Notes under the pieces: generated by a model
The model's database searches: none
Told to the model about the DNA's origin: nothing
The model's input: only the letters and a program-made list of their open reading frames with translations
Part shown: piece by piece, positions 49,143-58,737 of the stretch
How the letters are laid out: each line of letters begins with the position of its first letter
Position numbering within the stretch: position 1 is the stretch's first letter
Origin: Acinetobacter puyangensis
Lineage (GTDB): Bacteria > Pseudomonadota > Gammaproteobacteria > Pseudomonadales > Moraxellaceae
DNA: 64,000 nt
NCBI RefSeq assembly: GCF_900096995.1
Contig: NZ_OANT01000002.1
Coordinates: 1-64,000 of the forward strand
Reading direction: 5' to 3'
Translations under genes and position numbers: made by a program

Positions 49143-49622
49143 TTAAGCTTCCAAATTTGAGGTAGGAGAAATAAAAGGATGTTCATAAATCAGCGACAAT
49201 GGATATTTTTGTCCACTTAATGCATCTTGAATGGCTTTGATGACCAAAGGACTGCGGGCACGTCCCGAGTTCTGTAATTCGTTTAGCGTTAGCCATGTAG
49301 CACGAATAATTCCGGTATCAAGTTTTTGTTGTGTATCCTTAATCGGTTTGGCCAAAAAACAGAAACGGAAATAGGTACGATCTGGAAACATCGGTGGGGT
49401 ATAGGTATAAAAACCCAGCAGATCGGTAATTTCAACCTGCCATGCGGTTTCTTCTAGGGTTTCACGTAAAGCAGCTTCAATCAGGGTTTCGCCTGCTTCA
49501 ACATGTCCGGCCGGTTGATTATAAACAGCATGGCTAAAGCCTTCGCTGTGTTCTTCGACCAGCAAAAAACGATCATCTTGTTGTACCACAGTGGCAACAG
49601 TGACATGGGCAGACCAAGACAT
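49143..49622 (-). CDS. nudJ: NudJ-like Nudix phosphatase
   Basis: A 159-residue protein: VTVATVVQQDDRFLLVEE, then the Nudix box GHVEAGETLIEAALRETLEE, then LLGFYTYTPP. E. coli NudJ hydrolyses thiamine and nucleoside pyrophosphates and sits at the head of the same operon. First gene of the nudJ-mnmA-hflD-purB unit. Confidence 0.9.
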   Translation of the reverse strand: MSWSAHVTVATVVQQDDRFLLVEEHSEGFSHAVYNQPAGHVEAGETLIEAALRETLEETAWQVEITDLLGFYTYTPPMFPDRTYFRFCFLAKPIKDTQQKLDTGIIRATWLTLNELQNSGRARSPLVIKAIQDALSGQKYPLSLIYEHPFISPTSNLEA

Positions 49623-49724
49623 TGTTTATACCCCTCAAAAAATTACGCTATATGATACGAAATTTAGCGGCTAAAGGCCAATACTTCTAAAAGGTTGGGT
49701 GATTTTGTCGTTGAATTGAAAAAT

Positions 49725-50279
49725 CTATGCCGAATGATCATTTTGATGTAACTTATGTTGATTCATGACTTTGACATAATGTAGGGCAGAATAAGACAAG
49801 AAGGCTAGTTCTTTTTCCGTCAATGGACGTACTTGTTGTACAGGGTGACCGACATATAAATAACCGCTTTTGAGTACTTTACGGGGCGGTACCAGACTAC
49901 CTGCACCAATCATCACATCATTTTCGATAATCGCATCATCAAGGATAATACTATTGATGCCGACGAGTACCCGATCGCCAATACGACAGCCATGTAAGTT
50001 GACATGATGACCAACCGTGACTTCTTCACCAATAATCAGTGGGGAGCCTTGAGGTTTTGACGCATTTTTATGACTGACATGCAACATACAATGGTCTTGT
50101 ACATTGCTGTTTTTACCAATCTGAATGGAGTTCACATCACCACGAATGACTGCAAACGGCCAAACGGAAACATTTTCGGCCAAACTGACTTCACCTATGA
50201 CAACAGCCATTTCATCAATATAACAACTGCTGTCAATCTGTGGGCGATGTTCAAGATAGGGGCGAATATTATGTGTCAT
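49725..50279 (-). CDS. Gamma-carbonic anhydrase-family hexapeptide protein
   Basis: A 184-residue left-handed beta-helix protein with hexapeptide repeats from VIGEVSLAENVSVWPFAVIRGD to DAIIENDVMIGAGSLV. The three zinc His positions are present (MLHVSH and GHHVNLHGC). Belongs to the YrdA/PaaY/CaiE group, where carbonic anhydrase or thioesterase activity varies. Single gene upstream of dacC on the same strand. Confidence 0.88.
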   Translation of the reverse strand: MTHNIRPYLEHRPQIDSSCYIDEMAVVIGEVSLAENVSVWPFAVIRGDVNSIQIGKNSNVQDHCMLHVSHKNASKPQGSPLIIGEEVTVGHHVNLHGCRIGDRVLVGINSIILDDAIIENDVMIGAGSLVPPRKVLKSGYLYVGHPVQQVRPLTEKELAFLSYSALHYVKVMNQHKLHQNDHSA

Positions 50280-50320
50280 GCTGACCTGTAGCGATGAAAG
50301 AAAACCACAGCATTATAAAT

Positions 50321-50354
50321 AAAAAAAGCATTCACTTGGACAAATGAATGCTTT
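50321..50354 (-). terminator. Rho-independent terminator of dacC
   Basis: On the minus strand AAAGCATTCA and TGAATGCTTT pair around a ten-base loop, followed by a seven-T run, 22 bases after the dacC stop. Confidence 0.92.
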
Positions 50355-50375
50355 AATTAAAAGATTTATTCAGGA

Positions 50376-51536
50376 TTAGAATAAATTACTAAAGAATAAT
50401 TTGATATGGTCAATTAAACGCGAGAAGAAACCAGCTTCTTCAACGGGTGTTAATACCACAAGTGGTTGTTCGGCAATCACTTTGCCATCAACCAGTGCAG
50501 AAATCTTTCCAACAACCTGACCTTGTTTCAAAGGTGCTTCAAGTTTTGGATTTACATTGAGTTTGGTTTCAATTTTACTGCTTTGGCCCTTTGTCATGGT
50601 CACAGCAAAAGGATCGGCAACCCCAAGTGCTACTTTATCTTCTTTACCAAACCAGACCGGTGCATTGGCCAGTGTTTTGTTGGCAGGTCGAATCACCACA
50701 GTTTCAAAGTTACCAAAACCCCAGTTGAGTAATTCACGGGTTTGAGTTGCGCGGGCCTGCATGGTTGGTGCACCAAAAATTACCGTGATCAATCGCATTG
50801 GGCCGCGTTTGCTAGAGGTGGTCAAGCAATATCCGGCTTCGTTGGTATGGCCGGTTTTTAAGCCATCAACACTTGGATCGGTATACAGTAAGGCATTACG
50901 GTTGCCTTGTTTGATACCATTAAAGGTAAATTCTTTTTCAGAGTAGATCGGATAGTATTTTGAGCTGTCATGAATAATATGTTTGGCCAGTAAAGCCATA
51001 TCCAAGGCACTGGAATAATGACCTTCGGCAGGCATACCAGTCGCATTTGCAAAATGCGTATTTTTCATGCCAATACGTTCGGCTTCCTGATTCATCATGT
51101 GGGCAAATGTACCTTCATTGCCCGCAATGTGTTCCGCAAGTGCTTTAGAGGCATCATTGCCGGACTGTACGATGATGCCACGTAGCATTTCCAATACTGT
51201 AGCTGTGCCATTCAGTGGGACATACATACAAGATTCGGCACTACTACCACGACACCAAGCAGATTCATTCATACGAACTTTTTCATTTTCCGTGAGTTCG
51301 CCTTTTAGTAATTTTTGCTCGATGATGTAACTGGTCATCATCTTGGTCATGGAAGCAGGGGCAAGATGTTCATTTTCATTTTTTGCCGCAAGGATTTGAC
51401 CCGATTCGTAGTCCATGACGACATACGCTTTATTGTCCAGTTCCGGTGGAGAAGCAATTACAGTCGCTGCATATGTAAAACTATATGATGTACTTGCTAA
51501 TAAGAATAATGCAGCAGATGCAAGTTGGCGTGCCAT
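50376..51536 (-). CDS. dacC: D-alanyl-D-alanine carboxypeptidase (PBP5/6 type)
   Basis: A 386-residue periplasmic low-molecular-weight PBP. The signal peptide (about 1-23, ending FTYA) is followed by the S11 motifs ASMTKMM (SxxK), SGNDAS (SxN) and GLKTGHT (KTG). A C-terminal PBP5 beta domain (about 290-365) and a terminal amphipathic helix (SRLIDHIKLFFSNLF) anchor it to the membrane. It trims the terminal D-Ala from pentapeptides. Confidence 0.95.
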   Translation of the reverse strand: MARQLASAALFLLASTSYSFTYAATVIASPPELDNKAYVVMDYESGQILAAKNENEHLAPASMTKMMTSYIIEQKLLKGELTENEKVRMNESAWCRGSSAESCMYVPLNGTATVLEMLRGIIVQSGNDASKALAEHIAGNEGTFAHMMNQEAERIGMKNTHFANATGMPAEGHYSSALDMALLAKHIIHDSSKYYPIYSEKEFTFNGIKQGNRNALLYTDPSVDGLKTGHTNEAGYCLTTSSKRGPMRLITVIFGAPTMQARATQTRELLNWGFGNFETVVIRPANKTLANAPVWFGKEDKVALGVADPFAVTMTKGQSSKIETKLNVNPKLEAPLKQGQVVGKISALVDGKVIAEQPLVVLTPVEEAGFFSRLIDHIKLFFSNLF

Positions 51537-51648
51537 TATTAGAGTTCCAGTAATTAAAATTTGATGTGGTAAGAATGCGCCATTCTAAAATAGTCAAGCC
51601 AACAAGCCAAATGGTTTAAGACGTTTATTAAAAAAAACTGTCAAAAAT

Positions 51649-52056
51649 TTATTTTTTCTTGCCCCATTCAATCATATCCAGACAGACTGCACGATTTGAT
51701 TCACTGCTGGCTGAGCTGACATTCTGACGGAATTGTTGCAACAAGTTTTTATAATCTTCATCTTCTTCATTTAAAAACTGTAAAGCCAACTGAGGATTGG
51801 ACACATCTTTTAATTTTACATCTACATAGCGTTTATAAGCTTGATCAAAATTTTTATTGTTACCAATCAATTTTGGACAAATTTCAGAAAAAACCTGAGC
51901 ATAAGCCAGATCTTCTTTTAACGAGCCAATATCGGAACTAACATCGACTACGTCGCCATTATTATGGTTGGCATGTTTGTCCTGCGCTGCATTGGCAAAT
52001 ACCGATAATCCAAGACATAAAGTGGAAATACATGCTGTTTTAATCAATTGATTCAT
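51649..52056 (-). CDS. Secreted hypothetical protein with two Cys
   Basis: A 135-residue protein with a clear signal peptide (MNQLIKTACISTLCLGLSVF, cleavage after ANA near residue 23). The mature part is helical and charged, with single cysteines in SEICPKL and RAVCLDM that could form a disulfide. Similar small periplasmic proteins are found in Acinetobacter, but I recognise no functional family. Separate transcription unit between dacC and surE. Confidence 0.75.
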   Translation of the reverse strand: MNQLIKTACISTLCLGLSVFANAAQDKHANHNNGDVVDVSSDIGSLKEDLAYAQVFSEICPKLIGNNKNFDQAYKRYVDVKLKDVSNPQLALQFLNEEDEDYKNLLQQFRQNVSSASSESNRAVCLDMIEWGKKK

Positions 52057-52152
52057 TATAAAAACTACCTTAATACGACATTACACGTTAAATTGCGTTT
52101 ACAATACCCAACTGTTTTTGCTTTCGCTATATAAGTTTTGTAGAGATTTTAC

Positions 52153-52962
52153 GTGAATATTTTAATATCCAATGATGATGGTGTTTTTGCACCGGGAATA
52201 ATTGCGCTGGCCAATGCCTTGCGTGAAATTGCACATGTTACGATTGTGGCACCGGAAAGTGAAAGAAGTGGATATTCTTCGGCATTAACGCTGGATCGAC
52301 CTTTACGACCTATTCAAATTTCCAAAGATGTCTGGGCCGTCAATGGTACGCCGGCAGATTGTGTCTATTTATCCATGAACGGATTATTTAATGACAGAGA
52401 ATTCGATCTGGTGGTGAGCGGCATCAATAGCGGACCAAATTTGGGTGATGATGTTTTATATTCCGGAACAGTAGGCGCTGCATTTGAAGGGCGGCTGATG
52501 AAACAGCCTGCAATCGCGGTGTCGTTTTGTGGACAGCATGTACGCACTTATCAGGATCCCCAAGATTATGAAAAAGCTGCACAGTGGGTCAAATCATTTA
52601 TTCAAAGTGGTTTGCCACAATTGCCAGCAAGACATATTTTCAATATTAATATTCCAGATGTTGCACATTATTCGGGTGTACATATCACCCATCTTGGACA
52701 GCGATCACAATCCAAACCGATCACCACACAAGTTGATCCACGGGGCCGTCAGGTTTACTGGATTGGGCTATCAGGTGAGGCAGTCGCTGCACCGGGTAAA
52801 GTTGAAGGGATTCAATCGGATTTTTATGCGATTGCCAATGATGCTATTAGTATTACCCCGATACAGATGGATGCAACCAATTATGACGTGTTACATGAGT
52901 TAAACCAGATTTTGTCAACACAGGGCATAGCAGTAAATAATGATATCAGCGAACGGACTTGA
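52153..52962 (+). CDS. surE: 5'/3'-nucleotidase SurE
   Basis: A 269-residue metal-dependent survival protein. Metal ligands are in the N-terminal [14 protein letters not shown] (Asp-Asp), the Ser in [10 protein letters not shown] and the Asn in [20 protein letters not shown]. Begins with GTG at 52153, as the conserved N-terminus leaves no room for another start. Followed by nlpD without the usual pcm gene between them. Confidence 0.95.
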   Translation: MNILISNDDGVFAPGIIALANALREIAHVTIVAPESERSGYSSALTLDRPLRPIQISKDVWAVNGTPADCVYLSMNGLFNDREFDLVVSGINSGPNLGDDVLYSGTVGAAFEGRLMKQPAIAVSFCGQHVRTYQDPQDYEKAAQWVKSFIQSGLPQLPARHIFNINIPDVAHYSGVHITHLGQRSQSKPITTQVDPRGRQVYWIGLSGEAVAAPGKVEGIQSDFYAIANDAISITPIQMDATNYDVLHELNQILSTQGIAVNNDISERT

Positions 52963-53150
52963 TCATTGTTGATGGCTTAACTGATGCTGAAATGAATGTA
53001 TGGCATAGGATAAGCCTGTATTTTTGTTTAAAAAGCAGGCAATTATCCAGAGTTATGTTATGAGTTTGTTTCATTCCTAGCAAAGGGATATAAACTTTTC
53101 TTTTTGATTTGTTATGCTAAGACAAATACTTTGATTGATTGGATAGATGA

Positions 53151-54005
53151 ATGGCTTGGGCAGCACCTTTGTTGATGAATAATAAATCTATAAAGACAAT
53201 CTTATCGGCAAGTCTTCTTGCAAGTACAGTATTGGTTGTGGGCTGTGCCTCCAAGCCAACCGTAAATAATTCTCGGGTATTTTATGTACCAGAATTTTAT
53301 ACCGTACAACCAGGCGATAGCTTAAGTAAAATTGCTGCAAAATACGGCCTCAATTACATGGATGTTGCGCGTTTAAATAATATCGATGCAATTGATAAAA
53401 TTTATGTCAATCAATCCTTAAGATTGCGTGACAATAGCAAGTCTTCCACCCGTCTGGTACGCGGTACACCAATTGAGCCTGTACCAGAAATCAAGCGTCA
53501 AAGTATTGCGACGCAGGCACAAACTGCAACAGTGCCAACACAGACAGTTCCTGTACAGCCGACAACACCACAAGTTGGACTGGGCGCAGCCACAGTACCA
53601 CAGATTAATCCGAGTCATTCGACAGTCACAAATAGCCAGATTAAATGGGTGGTGCCGAGTTCAGGACCGATTGTTGCGCGCTTCGATTTAAATCAAAACC
53701 GAAAAGGTCTTTATTTTGGTGGCAAAATCGGTGATCCGATTTATGCAGCAGCCAATGGTGAGGTAGTGTATGCCGATGATGGTTTAACTGAATATGGCAA
53801 ATTAATTTTGGTGCGTCATAGCAATGGTTATATCACAGCATATGCCCATAACAGTAAATTGCTGGTTAAAGTAGGGGATCGTGTCACCAGTGGGCAGAAA
53901 ATTGCCGAAATGGGTAATAGCGGTGCGACGAGTACGATGTTGCAATTCCAGATTCGTCTTGATGGAAAACCAATCGACCCGATCACGGTGCTGCCCATCA
54001 GTTAA
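53151..54005 (+). CDS. nlpD: NlpD-like lipoprotein, LysM plus degenerate M23 domain
   Basis: A 284-residue lipoprotein (lipobox VVGC near residue 32) with a LysM peptidoglycan-binding motif (FYTVQPGDSLSKIAAKYGLN, about 48-67) and a C-terminal LytM/M23 domain. The zinc residues of active M23 enzymes are missing (LYFGG where HxxxD is expected, LQFQIR for LHFEIR), as in E. coli NlpD, which activates the amidase AmiC for daughter-cell separation. The start could be the ATG at 53175. rpoS, which follows nlpD in many gammaproteobacteria, is not here. Confidence 0.9.
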   Translation: MAWAAPLLMNNKSIKTILSASLLASTVLVVGCASKPTVNNSRVFYVPEFYTVQPGDSLSKIAAKYGLNYMDVARLNNIDAIDKIYVNQSLRLRDNSKSSTRLVRGTPIEPVPEIKRQSIATQAQTATVPTQTVPVQPTTPQVGLGAATVPQINPSHSTVTNSQIKWVVPSSGPIVARFDLNQNRKGLYFGGKIGDPIYAAANGEVVYADDGLTEYGKLILVRHSNGYITAYAHNSKLLVKVGDRVTSGQKIAEMGNSGATSTMLQFQIRLDGKPIDPITVLPIS

Positions 54006-54076
54006 ATGATTCCAGATGACTGATATTGGGATTTGTGTATAAAGCCCTTATGTTTATATGGTTTTTCTTGTATACT

Positions 54077-54114
54077 CACTCACTGAATATGTAAAAATAA
54101 CAAAACAGTGAGTG
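54077..54114 (+). promoter_or_regulatory. Inverted repeat overlapping the LysR translation start region
   Basis: CACTCACTG and CAGTGAGTG, nine bases each and perfectly complementary, flank a 20-base AT-rich spacer and end three bases before the ATG. It could be a LysR binding site or an mRNA hairpin covering the ribosome-binding site. Confidence 0.5.
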
Positions 54115-54117
54115 ATT

Positions 54118-55032
54118 ATGTTAGATAATTTACGGGCAATGGGTGTTTTTGCTTGTGTGGTAGAGCGTAATTCTTTTAGTGGGGCAGCCAGAGAGCTCGG
54201 TATTACAACAAGTGCTGTAAGCCAGCAAATACGCTCATTAGAACAAGAAATGAATGTTACACTACTGCATCGTTCTACCCGAAAGATTAGTTTGACCGAA
54301 GTGGGACAGGCTTTTTATCAAAGCTGTCAGGAAATGATGGCAGCTGCTGAACGGGGCAAGATCCGAATCAGTGAATTGCAGGACAATTTAATTGGTGAGT
54401 TGCGCATTGCCACTACGCCAGAATTGGGTGCAATGCATATTGTTCCTGCATTATCACAATGGATGATGGCGCATAGCAGTTTAAAAGTCCGGATTGAGGC
54501 AGCACATCATTATGTTGATCTGGTGGATCAGCATATTGATATTGCGATTCGCATGAGTCCCAAGATGGAGCAGCGAGATGATTATGAATTTATTCCGATG
54601 GCACGGGTTGAGCAAGTGCTACTGGTGTCGCCGTCTTATTTAAATCAAAATACTTCAATTGACTGTCCGCAGGATTTGGTCAAGCATGAGCTTTTACCGA
54701 TTGATTTAATGACGGATTATTCAAAGTTCAGTTTTACGCATGCGACAAGTGGCGAGAAAGTACAGGTTGAAATGCCTGTACGTATTCAAACCAATAATGT
54801 CTATGTGGCAAAATCGCTGTGCCAGAATGGTCATGGTATTGCCAGAATACTCTATCTTGATGCGCAACATGAGTTGCGGAAATCGGAACTGGTTGAACTT
54901 TTACCGAATTGGAAGTTACCGGAATATATTTTGTATGCGGTGATTTTAAAGCGCGAACAACAACCAGTGAAAATTGTCCGTTGTATTGAAACCTTAAAAA
55001 ACTTTTTTGCGCAGTTGCCTGGTGGCCGATAA
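54118..55032 (+). CDS. LysR-family transcriptional regulator
   Basis: A 304-residue LTTR. The N-terminal winged helix reads LRAMGVFACVVERNSFSGAARELGITTSAVSQQIRSLE and the effector domain starts about residue 90 (GELRIATTPELG). It belongs to the CrgA-like group that often acts on nearby oxidoreductase or efflux genes, but no divergent target is present. The ATG at 54118 was preferred over GTG 54112. Target unknown. Confidence 0.9.
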   Translation: MLDNLRAMGVFACVVERNSFSGAARELGITTSAVSQQIRSLEQEMNVTLLHRSTRKISLTEVGQAFYQSCQEMMAAAERGKIRISELQDNLIGELRIATTPELGAMHIVPALSQWMMAHSSLKVRIEAAHHYVDLVDQHIDIAIRMSPKMEQRDDYEFIPMARVEQVLLVSPSYLNQNTSIDCPQDLVKHELLPIDLMTDYSKFSFTHATSGEKVQVEMPVRIQTNNVYVAKSLCQNGHGIARILYLDAQHELRKSELVELLPNWKLPEYILYAVILKREQQPVKIVRCIETLKNFFAQLPGGR

Positions 55033-55222
55033 ATATTTCATTGCGATTTCATCACATATTGTTCAGTAGGAATAGATTTTAATGTTAGTGGTTTTTATCA
55101 GGAATGACTTTACAAGTTTTTAAGCAGTGCGTCTCTATAGGGCTTGATAACAATTTTCCTCACTGAATTTAATAGCAACATGCTATGTTAAAAAGCCACA
55201 CAGTTATTATTTTTTTAATGTG

Positions 55223-56782
55223 ATGTCTTTTTGCTTTAAAATTATACCCATCATTTTTATCATCACTTTGCTATGTAGTGGGCTTGTAGGATGTCGTTTG
55301 CCGATGAATCATAACAAACCGGAAGCATCTTTCGCCGTTGAAAATCCATATTGGTTAAATGAAGCAGGTGTTCAGGAAAAACTGGATCAAGGGCTAACTG
55401 CTTATCTGGGTTTGGATGATGCTTTTATCAGTATTGCTTCGCGAATTTATTTGATTCGTCATGCACAGCATCATCTGGATTTGCAATACTATATCTGGAA
55501 AGATGATTTTATCGGTCATCTCATGCTCTCAGAGCTATTAAAAGCTGCTGATCGTGGCGTAAAGGTTCGCTTACTGCTGGATGATCAAAATGGTACACAG
55601 TTGGACCCTACTTTAAAAATTTTGGTAAATCACCCTAATATTCAGATCAGATTTTTCAATCCATATAAATTCCGTCATTTGCGGGTATTGGATTATATTT
55701 TTCGCTTAAAACATGTTAATCATCGCATGCATAATAAATTGATTATTGCAGATGGCGTCATTGCAGTGACGGGCGGACGTAATATCAGTAGTGAATATTT
55801 TGATGCCAGTGAACAATTTCAGTTTACCGATATGGATATTTTATTTTATGGTCATGCAGTTGAACATGCCAATGCAGTTTATCTGGAATTCTGGAATGAT
55901 CGGTTGAGTTATGCTGTACAGCAATTTATAGGTTCCGGCAATGAACAGCACCTTGAACAACTAAGACAAAAATATGCTGCGTATCATCTGAATGATCAAA
56001 ATGTGGAAGATAAAATTCGACAAGCACAAGAATTATTAAAAGTTCGTTTACAGGAAGATCCTGTAGAATGGGCAGAGGCTCATTTTGTTGCTGATTCACC
56101 GAAAAAAATCACGGGTCAGGCAACCGGCAACGAGTTGATTTATCATCAAATGTATCAATTGATGGGGCAGCCAAAACAGCATTTGGAACTGGTGTCTGCG
56201 TATTTCGTCCCGACACAGCGAGGGGAGCAGTATTTATCCTCACTGGCGAATCGTGGTGTCAATGTGCGGATTTTAACTAATTCATTTTTGGCTAATGATG
56301 TCGCTGTGGTGCATGCTTTTTATCAGAAATATCGTAAAGACTTACTGAAAAACGGGGTACAGCTCTATGAATTTAAACCCTATATTCATCGAGATAAACC
56401 GACTTGGTACGAACTGATTACCGGGAATATTATTCCCGCTAAGGGCAAAAATAATTCCAGTTTGCATGCCAAATTCTTTGATATTGATGGCAAAGTGTTT
56501 ATTGGTTCATTTAATTTTGATCCACGATCTGCCAACCTGAATAGTGAAGTCGGTTTGGTGGTCGAGTCTGATCGCTTGCAGGATCGTGTCTCTCAGTCAC
56601 TGGATCAATACTTACCCCAGATTGCATATCAACTTAAACTGGATGTGCAGGGAGAGATCATCTGGATTGAATATACGGCGGATGGAAAACAAATTATCCA
56701 TAACAAAGAACCTGAATCCAATAAGTTCCAACGATTTATGATTAAATTTGCTGCAATTTTTCCGGTAGAGTGGTTAATGTAG
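55223..56782 (+). CDS. Phospholipase D-family lipoprotein (ClsC/YmdC-like)
   Basis: A 519-residue protein with a lipoprotein-type signal (IITLLCSGLVGC) and two HKD motifs: HRMHNKLIIADG (about 172) and SLHAKFFDIDG (about 413), each followed by a GxxN/GSFN motif (TGGRNISSEYF, GSFNFDPRSANLNSE). The layout matches YmdC/ClsC-type cardiolipin synthases, which transfer phosphatidyl groups between lipids. A single-gene unit ending at a terminator shared with argD. Confidence 0.88.
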   Translation: MSFCFKIIPIIFIITLLCSGLVGCRLPMNHNKPEASFAVENPYWLNEAGVQEKLDQGLTAYLGLDDAFISIASRIYLIRHAQHHLDLQYYIWKDDFIGHLMLSELLKAADRGVKVRLLLDDQNGTQLDPTLKILVNHPNIQIRFFNPYKFRHLRVLDYIFRLKHVNHRMHNKLIIADGVIAVTGGRNISSEYFDASEQFQFTDMDILFYGHAVEHANAVYLEFWNDRLSYAVQQFIGSGNEQHLEQLRQKYAAYHLNDQNVEDKIRQAQELLKVRLQEDPVEWAEAHFVADSPKKITGQATGNELIYHQMYQLMGQPKQHLELVSAYFVPTQRGEQYLSSLANRGVNVRILTNSFLANDVAVVHAFYQKYRKDLLKNGVQLYEFKPYIHRDKPTWYELITGNIIPAKGKNNSSLHAKFFDIDGKVFIGSFNFDPRSANLNSEVGLVVESDRLQDRVSQSLDQYLPQIAYQLKLDVQGEIIWIEYTADGKQIIHNKEPESNKFQRFMIKFAAIFPVEWLM

Positions 56783-56798
56783 AGTGGATTTAGCACAA

Positions 56799-56836
56799 AA
56801 AAAGAAGCTGCCATATTATAGGCAACCTCTTTTTAA
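56799..56836. terminator. Bidirectional terminator between the PLD gene and argD
   Basis: AAAGAAGCTGCC and GGCAACCTCTTT pair with wobble matches around ATATTATA, with A and T tails on either side, between convergent genes. Confidence 0.75.
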
Positions 56837-56860
56837 TCTCAAACAATTGTCAGATTTTGA

Positions 56861-58072
56861 TTATTTTAGAAAGTCCTGAATAATTGGCACCAGACGATCC
56901 AGCAAATCATCTGCCTGTTGCTGCGTCATGTTTAATGGCGGTAATAAACGTACCACATGGCCGGCAGTCACATTAATAATTAATTGTTTTGTATCACGTG
57001 CGATGGCAACCAGTTCGGCACAATCTTTGGGTAATTCAATCCCAATCATCATGCCAAAACCACGTACTGTGACATTCAGACCTGCAAGGCGGGCAGTAAA
57101 CTGCTCAACCAGATATTGCCCAATCTGTGCAGCATTTTCTACGGCATTTTCTTTAAAAATGGTATCAATGACTGTATAGACCACACGACTGCCTAGTGCT
57201 GTACCACCATAAGTTGAACCATGATTACCAGCTGCCAGTACACCCACCGCTGGACCTGCTACCATCACCGCACCAATTGGGAAGCCATTACCTAAGCCTT
57301 TGGCTGTGGTAAGTACATCAGGCTTGATGGTGGTATGTTGGTAGGCAAAATATTTACCGGTACGACCATTACCGGTTTGAACTTCATCCAGCATCAATAA
57401 CCAATTGTGCTGGTCACACAATTCACGTAATTGCTCTAGATAATGAAAACCTTGTGGTGCAGTATTAACACCGCCTTCACCCTGAATCGGTTCAACAAAA
57501 ATGGCAACAATGTCATCACGTTCACTGGCAAGTTGGGCAATGGCTGCGACATCACCATAAGGTACGCGTAAAAAGCTATCAACCAATGGCTCAAAACCTG
57601 CCTGAACTTTTTTATTGCCAGTTGCGGATAATGTTGCAATGGTACGACCATGAAAAGAATGATCGGCTACGATAATCTTACCGTTGTGAATACCACGGTC
57701 ATTGCCATATTTACGGGCAATTTTAATTGCACCTTCATTGGCTTCTGCACCACTATTGGAAAAAAATATCTCGTCCATGCCGGATACTTGGGCAAGTTTT
57801 TGTGCAGCAGCTGTTTGCCATGGAATTTCGAAAATATTACTGGTATGAATCAAGGTGTGCGCTTGCTCGGCAATGGCATCGGCAATCACAGGGTGAGCAT
57901 GTCCCAAACCACATACCGCAATCCCGGTTAGTGCATCTAAATATTCTGTACCATCTTCGGTATAAAGATATGAACCTCGACCTCGGACAAAGGCGATCTG
58001 TTGACGACCATAGGTTGGCATCAAATGACTAGGTTGATCGCTTTGAATCGGTGCGGGCGTATACTGGCTCAT
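56861..58072 (-). CDS. argD: Acetylornithine/succinyldiaminopimelate aminotransferase
   Basis: A 403-residue class III PLP aminotransferase of arginine (and lysine) synthesis. Conserved: AFVRGRGSYLYTEDGTEYLD, GLGHAHP, NSGAEANEGAIKIAR, HGRT, EPIQGEGGV, LDEVQTG and TTAKGLGNGFPIGA with the PLP Lys. ATG at 58072 (MSQYTPAP) is preceded by AAGAGATGG; an ATG 18 bases upstream would add six residues. Confidence 0.93.
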   Translation of the reverse strand: MSQYTPAPIQSDQPSHLMPTYGRQQIAFVRGRGSYLYTEDGTEYLDALTGIAVCGLGHAHPVIADAIAEQAHTLIHTSNIFEIPWQTAAAQKLAQVSGMDEIFFSNSGAEANEGAIKIARKYGNDRGIHNGKIIVADHSFHGRTIATLSATGNKKVQAGFEPLVDSFLRVPYGDVAAIAQLASERDDIVAIFVEPIQGEGGVNTAPQGFHYLEQLRELCDQHNWLLMLDEVQTGNGRTGKYFAYQHTTIKPDVLTTAKGLGNGFPIGAVMVAGPAVGVLAAGNHGSTYGGTALGSRVVYTVIDTIFKENAVENAAQIGQYLVEQFTARLAGLNVTVRGFGMMIGIELPKDCAELVAIARDTKQLIINVTAGHVVRLLPPLNMTQQQADDLLDRLVPIIQDFLK

Positions 58073-58227
58073 TTCCATCTCTTTATACAAAACAAAGTGT
58101 TAATCTAAGCAAAATATTGTCATAAAAGAAAGCCCGAATGCCGATATTTTTGTCGAAAAAACCAATTGGGACTACGCAATGAAGATGTTTTGTCTATAAT
58201 AGGCAGATTGATAAAGAGGAATACACC

Positions 58228-58566
58228 ATGACCGAACAAGTACGTGATACCGAAGCGTTGATCCGTGATCAAATTGCCAAACATGCGGTATTGCTTTATA
58301 TGAAAGGCACACCACAATTTCCACAGTGCGGCTTTTCTGCCCGTGCAATAGAAGTTTTGAGCCAGATTGGGCGTCCATTTGCCTATGTGAATATTCTAGA
58401 AAATCAAGATATCCGCGCAACATTACCAAAAATTGCCAACTGGCCAACTTTCCCGCAATTATGGGTGGCAGGCGAATTGGTGGGTGGTAGCGACATTATG
58501 CTGGAAATGTTCCAGAATGGTGAATTACGTACCCTGATCGAAGAACATAGTCCTGAGCAAGGATAA
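58228..58566 (+). CDS. grxD: Monothiol glutaredoxin Grx4/GrxD
   Basis: A 112-residue glutaredoxin with the CGFS active site (PQCGFSARA), YMKGTP, WPTFPQLWVAGELVGGSD and a short C-terminal tail. It carries a [2Fe-2S] cluster with glutathione and a BolA partner in iron-sulfur delivery. AAGAGGA precedes the ATG. A perfect hairpin directly follows the stop. Confidence 0.96.
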   Translation: MTEQVRDTEALIRDQIAKHAVLLYMKGTPQFPQCGFSARAIEVLSQIGRPFAYVNILENQDIRATLPKIANWPTFPQLWVAGELVGGSDIMLEMFQNGELRTLIEEHSPEQG

Positions 58567-58583
58567 GACGAGCATTGCTCGTC
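58567..58583 (+). terminator. Perfect hairpin right after grxD
   Basis: GACGAGCA and TGCTCGTC around a single T begin at the base after the stop codon. There is no T-run, so it may be a repeat or mRNA-stabilising hairpin rather than a terminator. Confidence 0.5.
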
Positions 58584-58593
58584 CCTTGCGCAA

Positions 58594-58615
58594 GGCGAGC
58601 AGTTGTGCTGCAAGT
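58594..58615 (-). repeat. Divergent mini-hairpin
   Basis: Minus-strand reading: ACTTGC, arm AGCA, loop CAAC, arm TGCT, CGCC. Flank, loop and arm start differ from the main family, so membership is doubtful. Confidence 0.4.
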
Positions 58616-58737
58616 TGTAGGACTATCTGCCAGTTATTACGATGTTAAGCTTAAGCAAAGCATTTTTGCTTAAGCTGCTTTTCAAAGAGGGGATAACAAA
58701 GTCTATTTAAACAGGATTGATCTGATGATCAAGAAAG

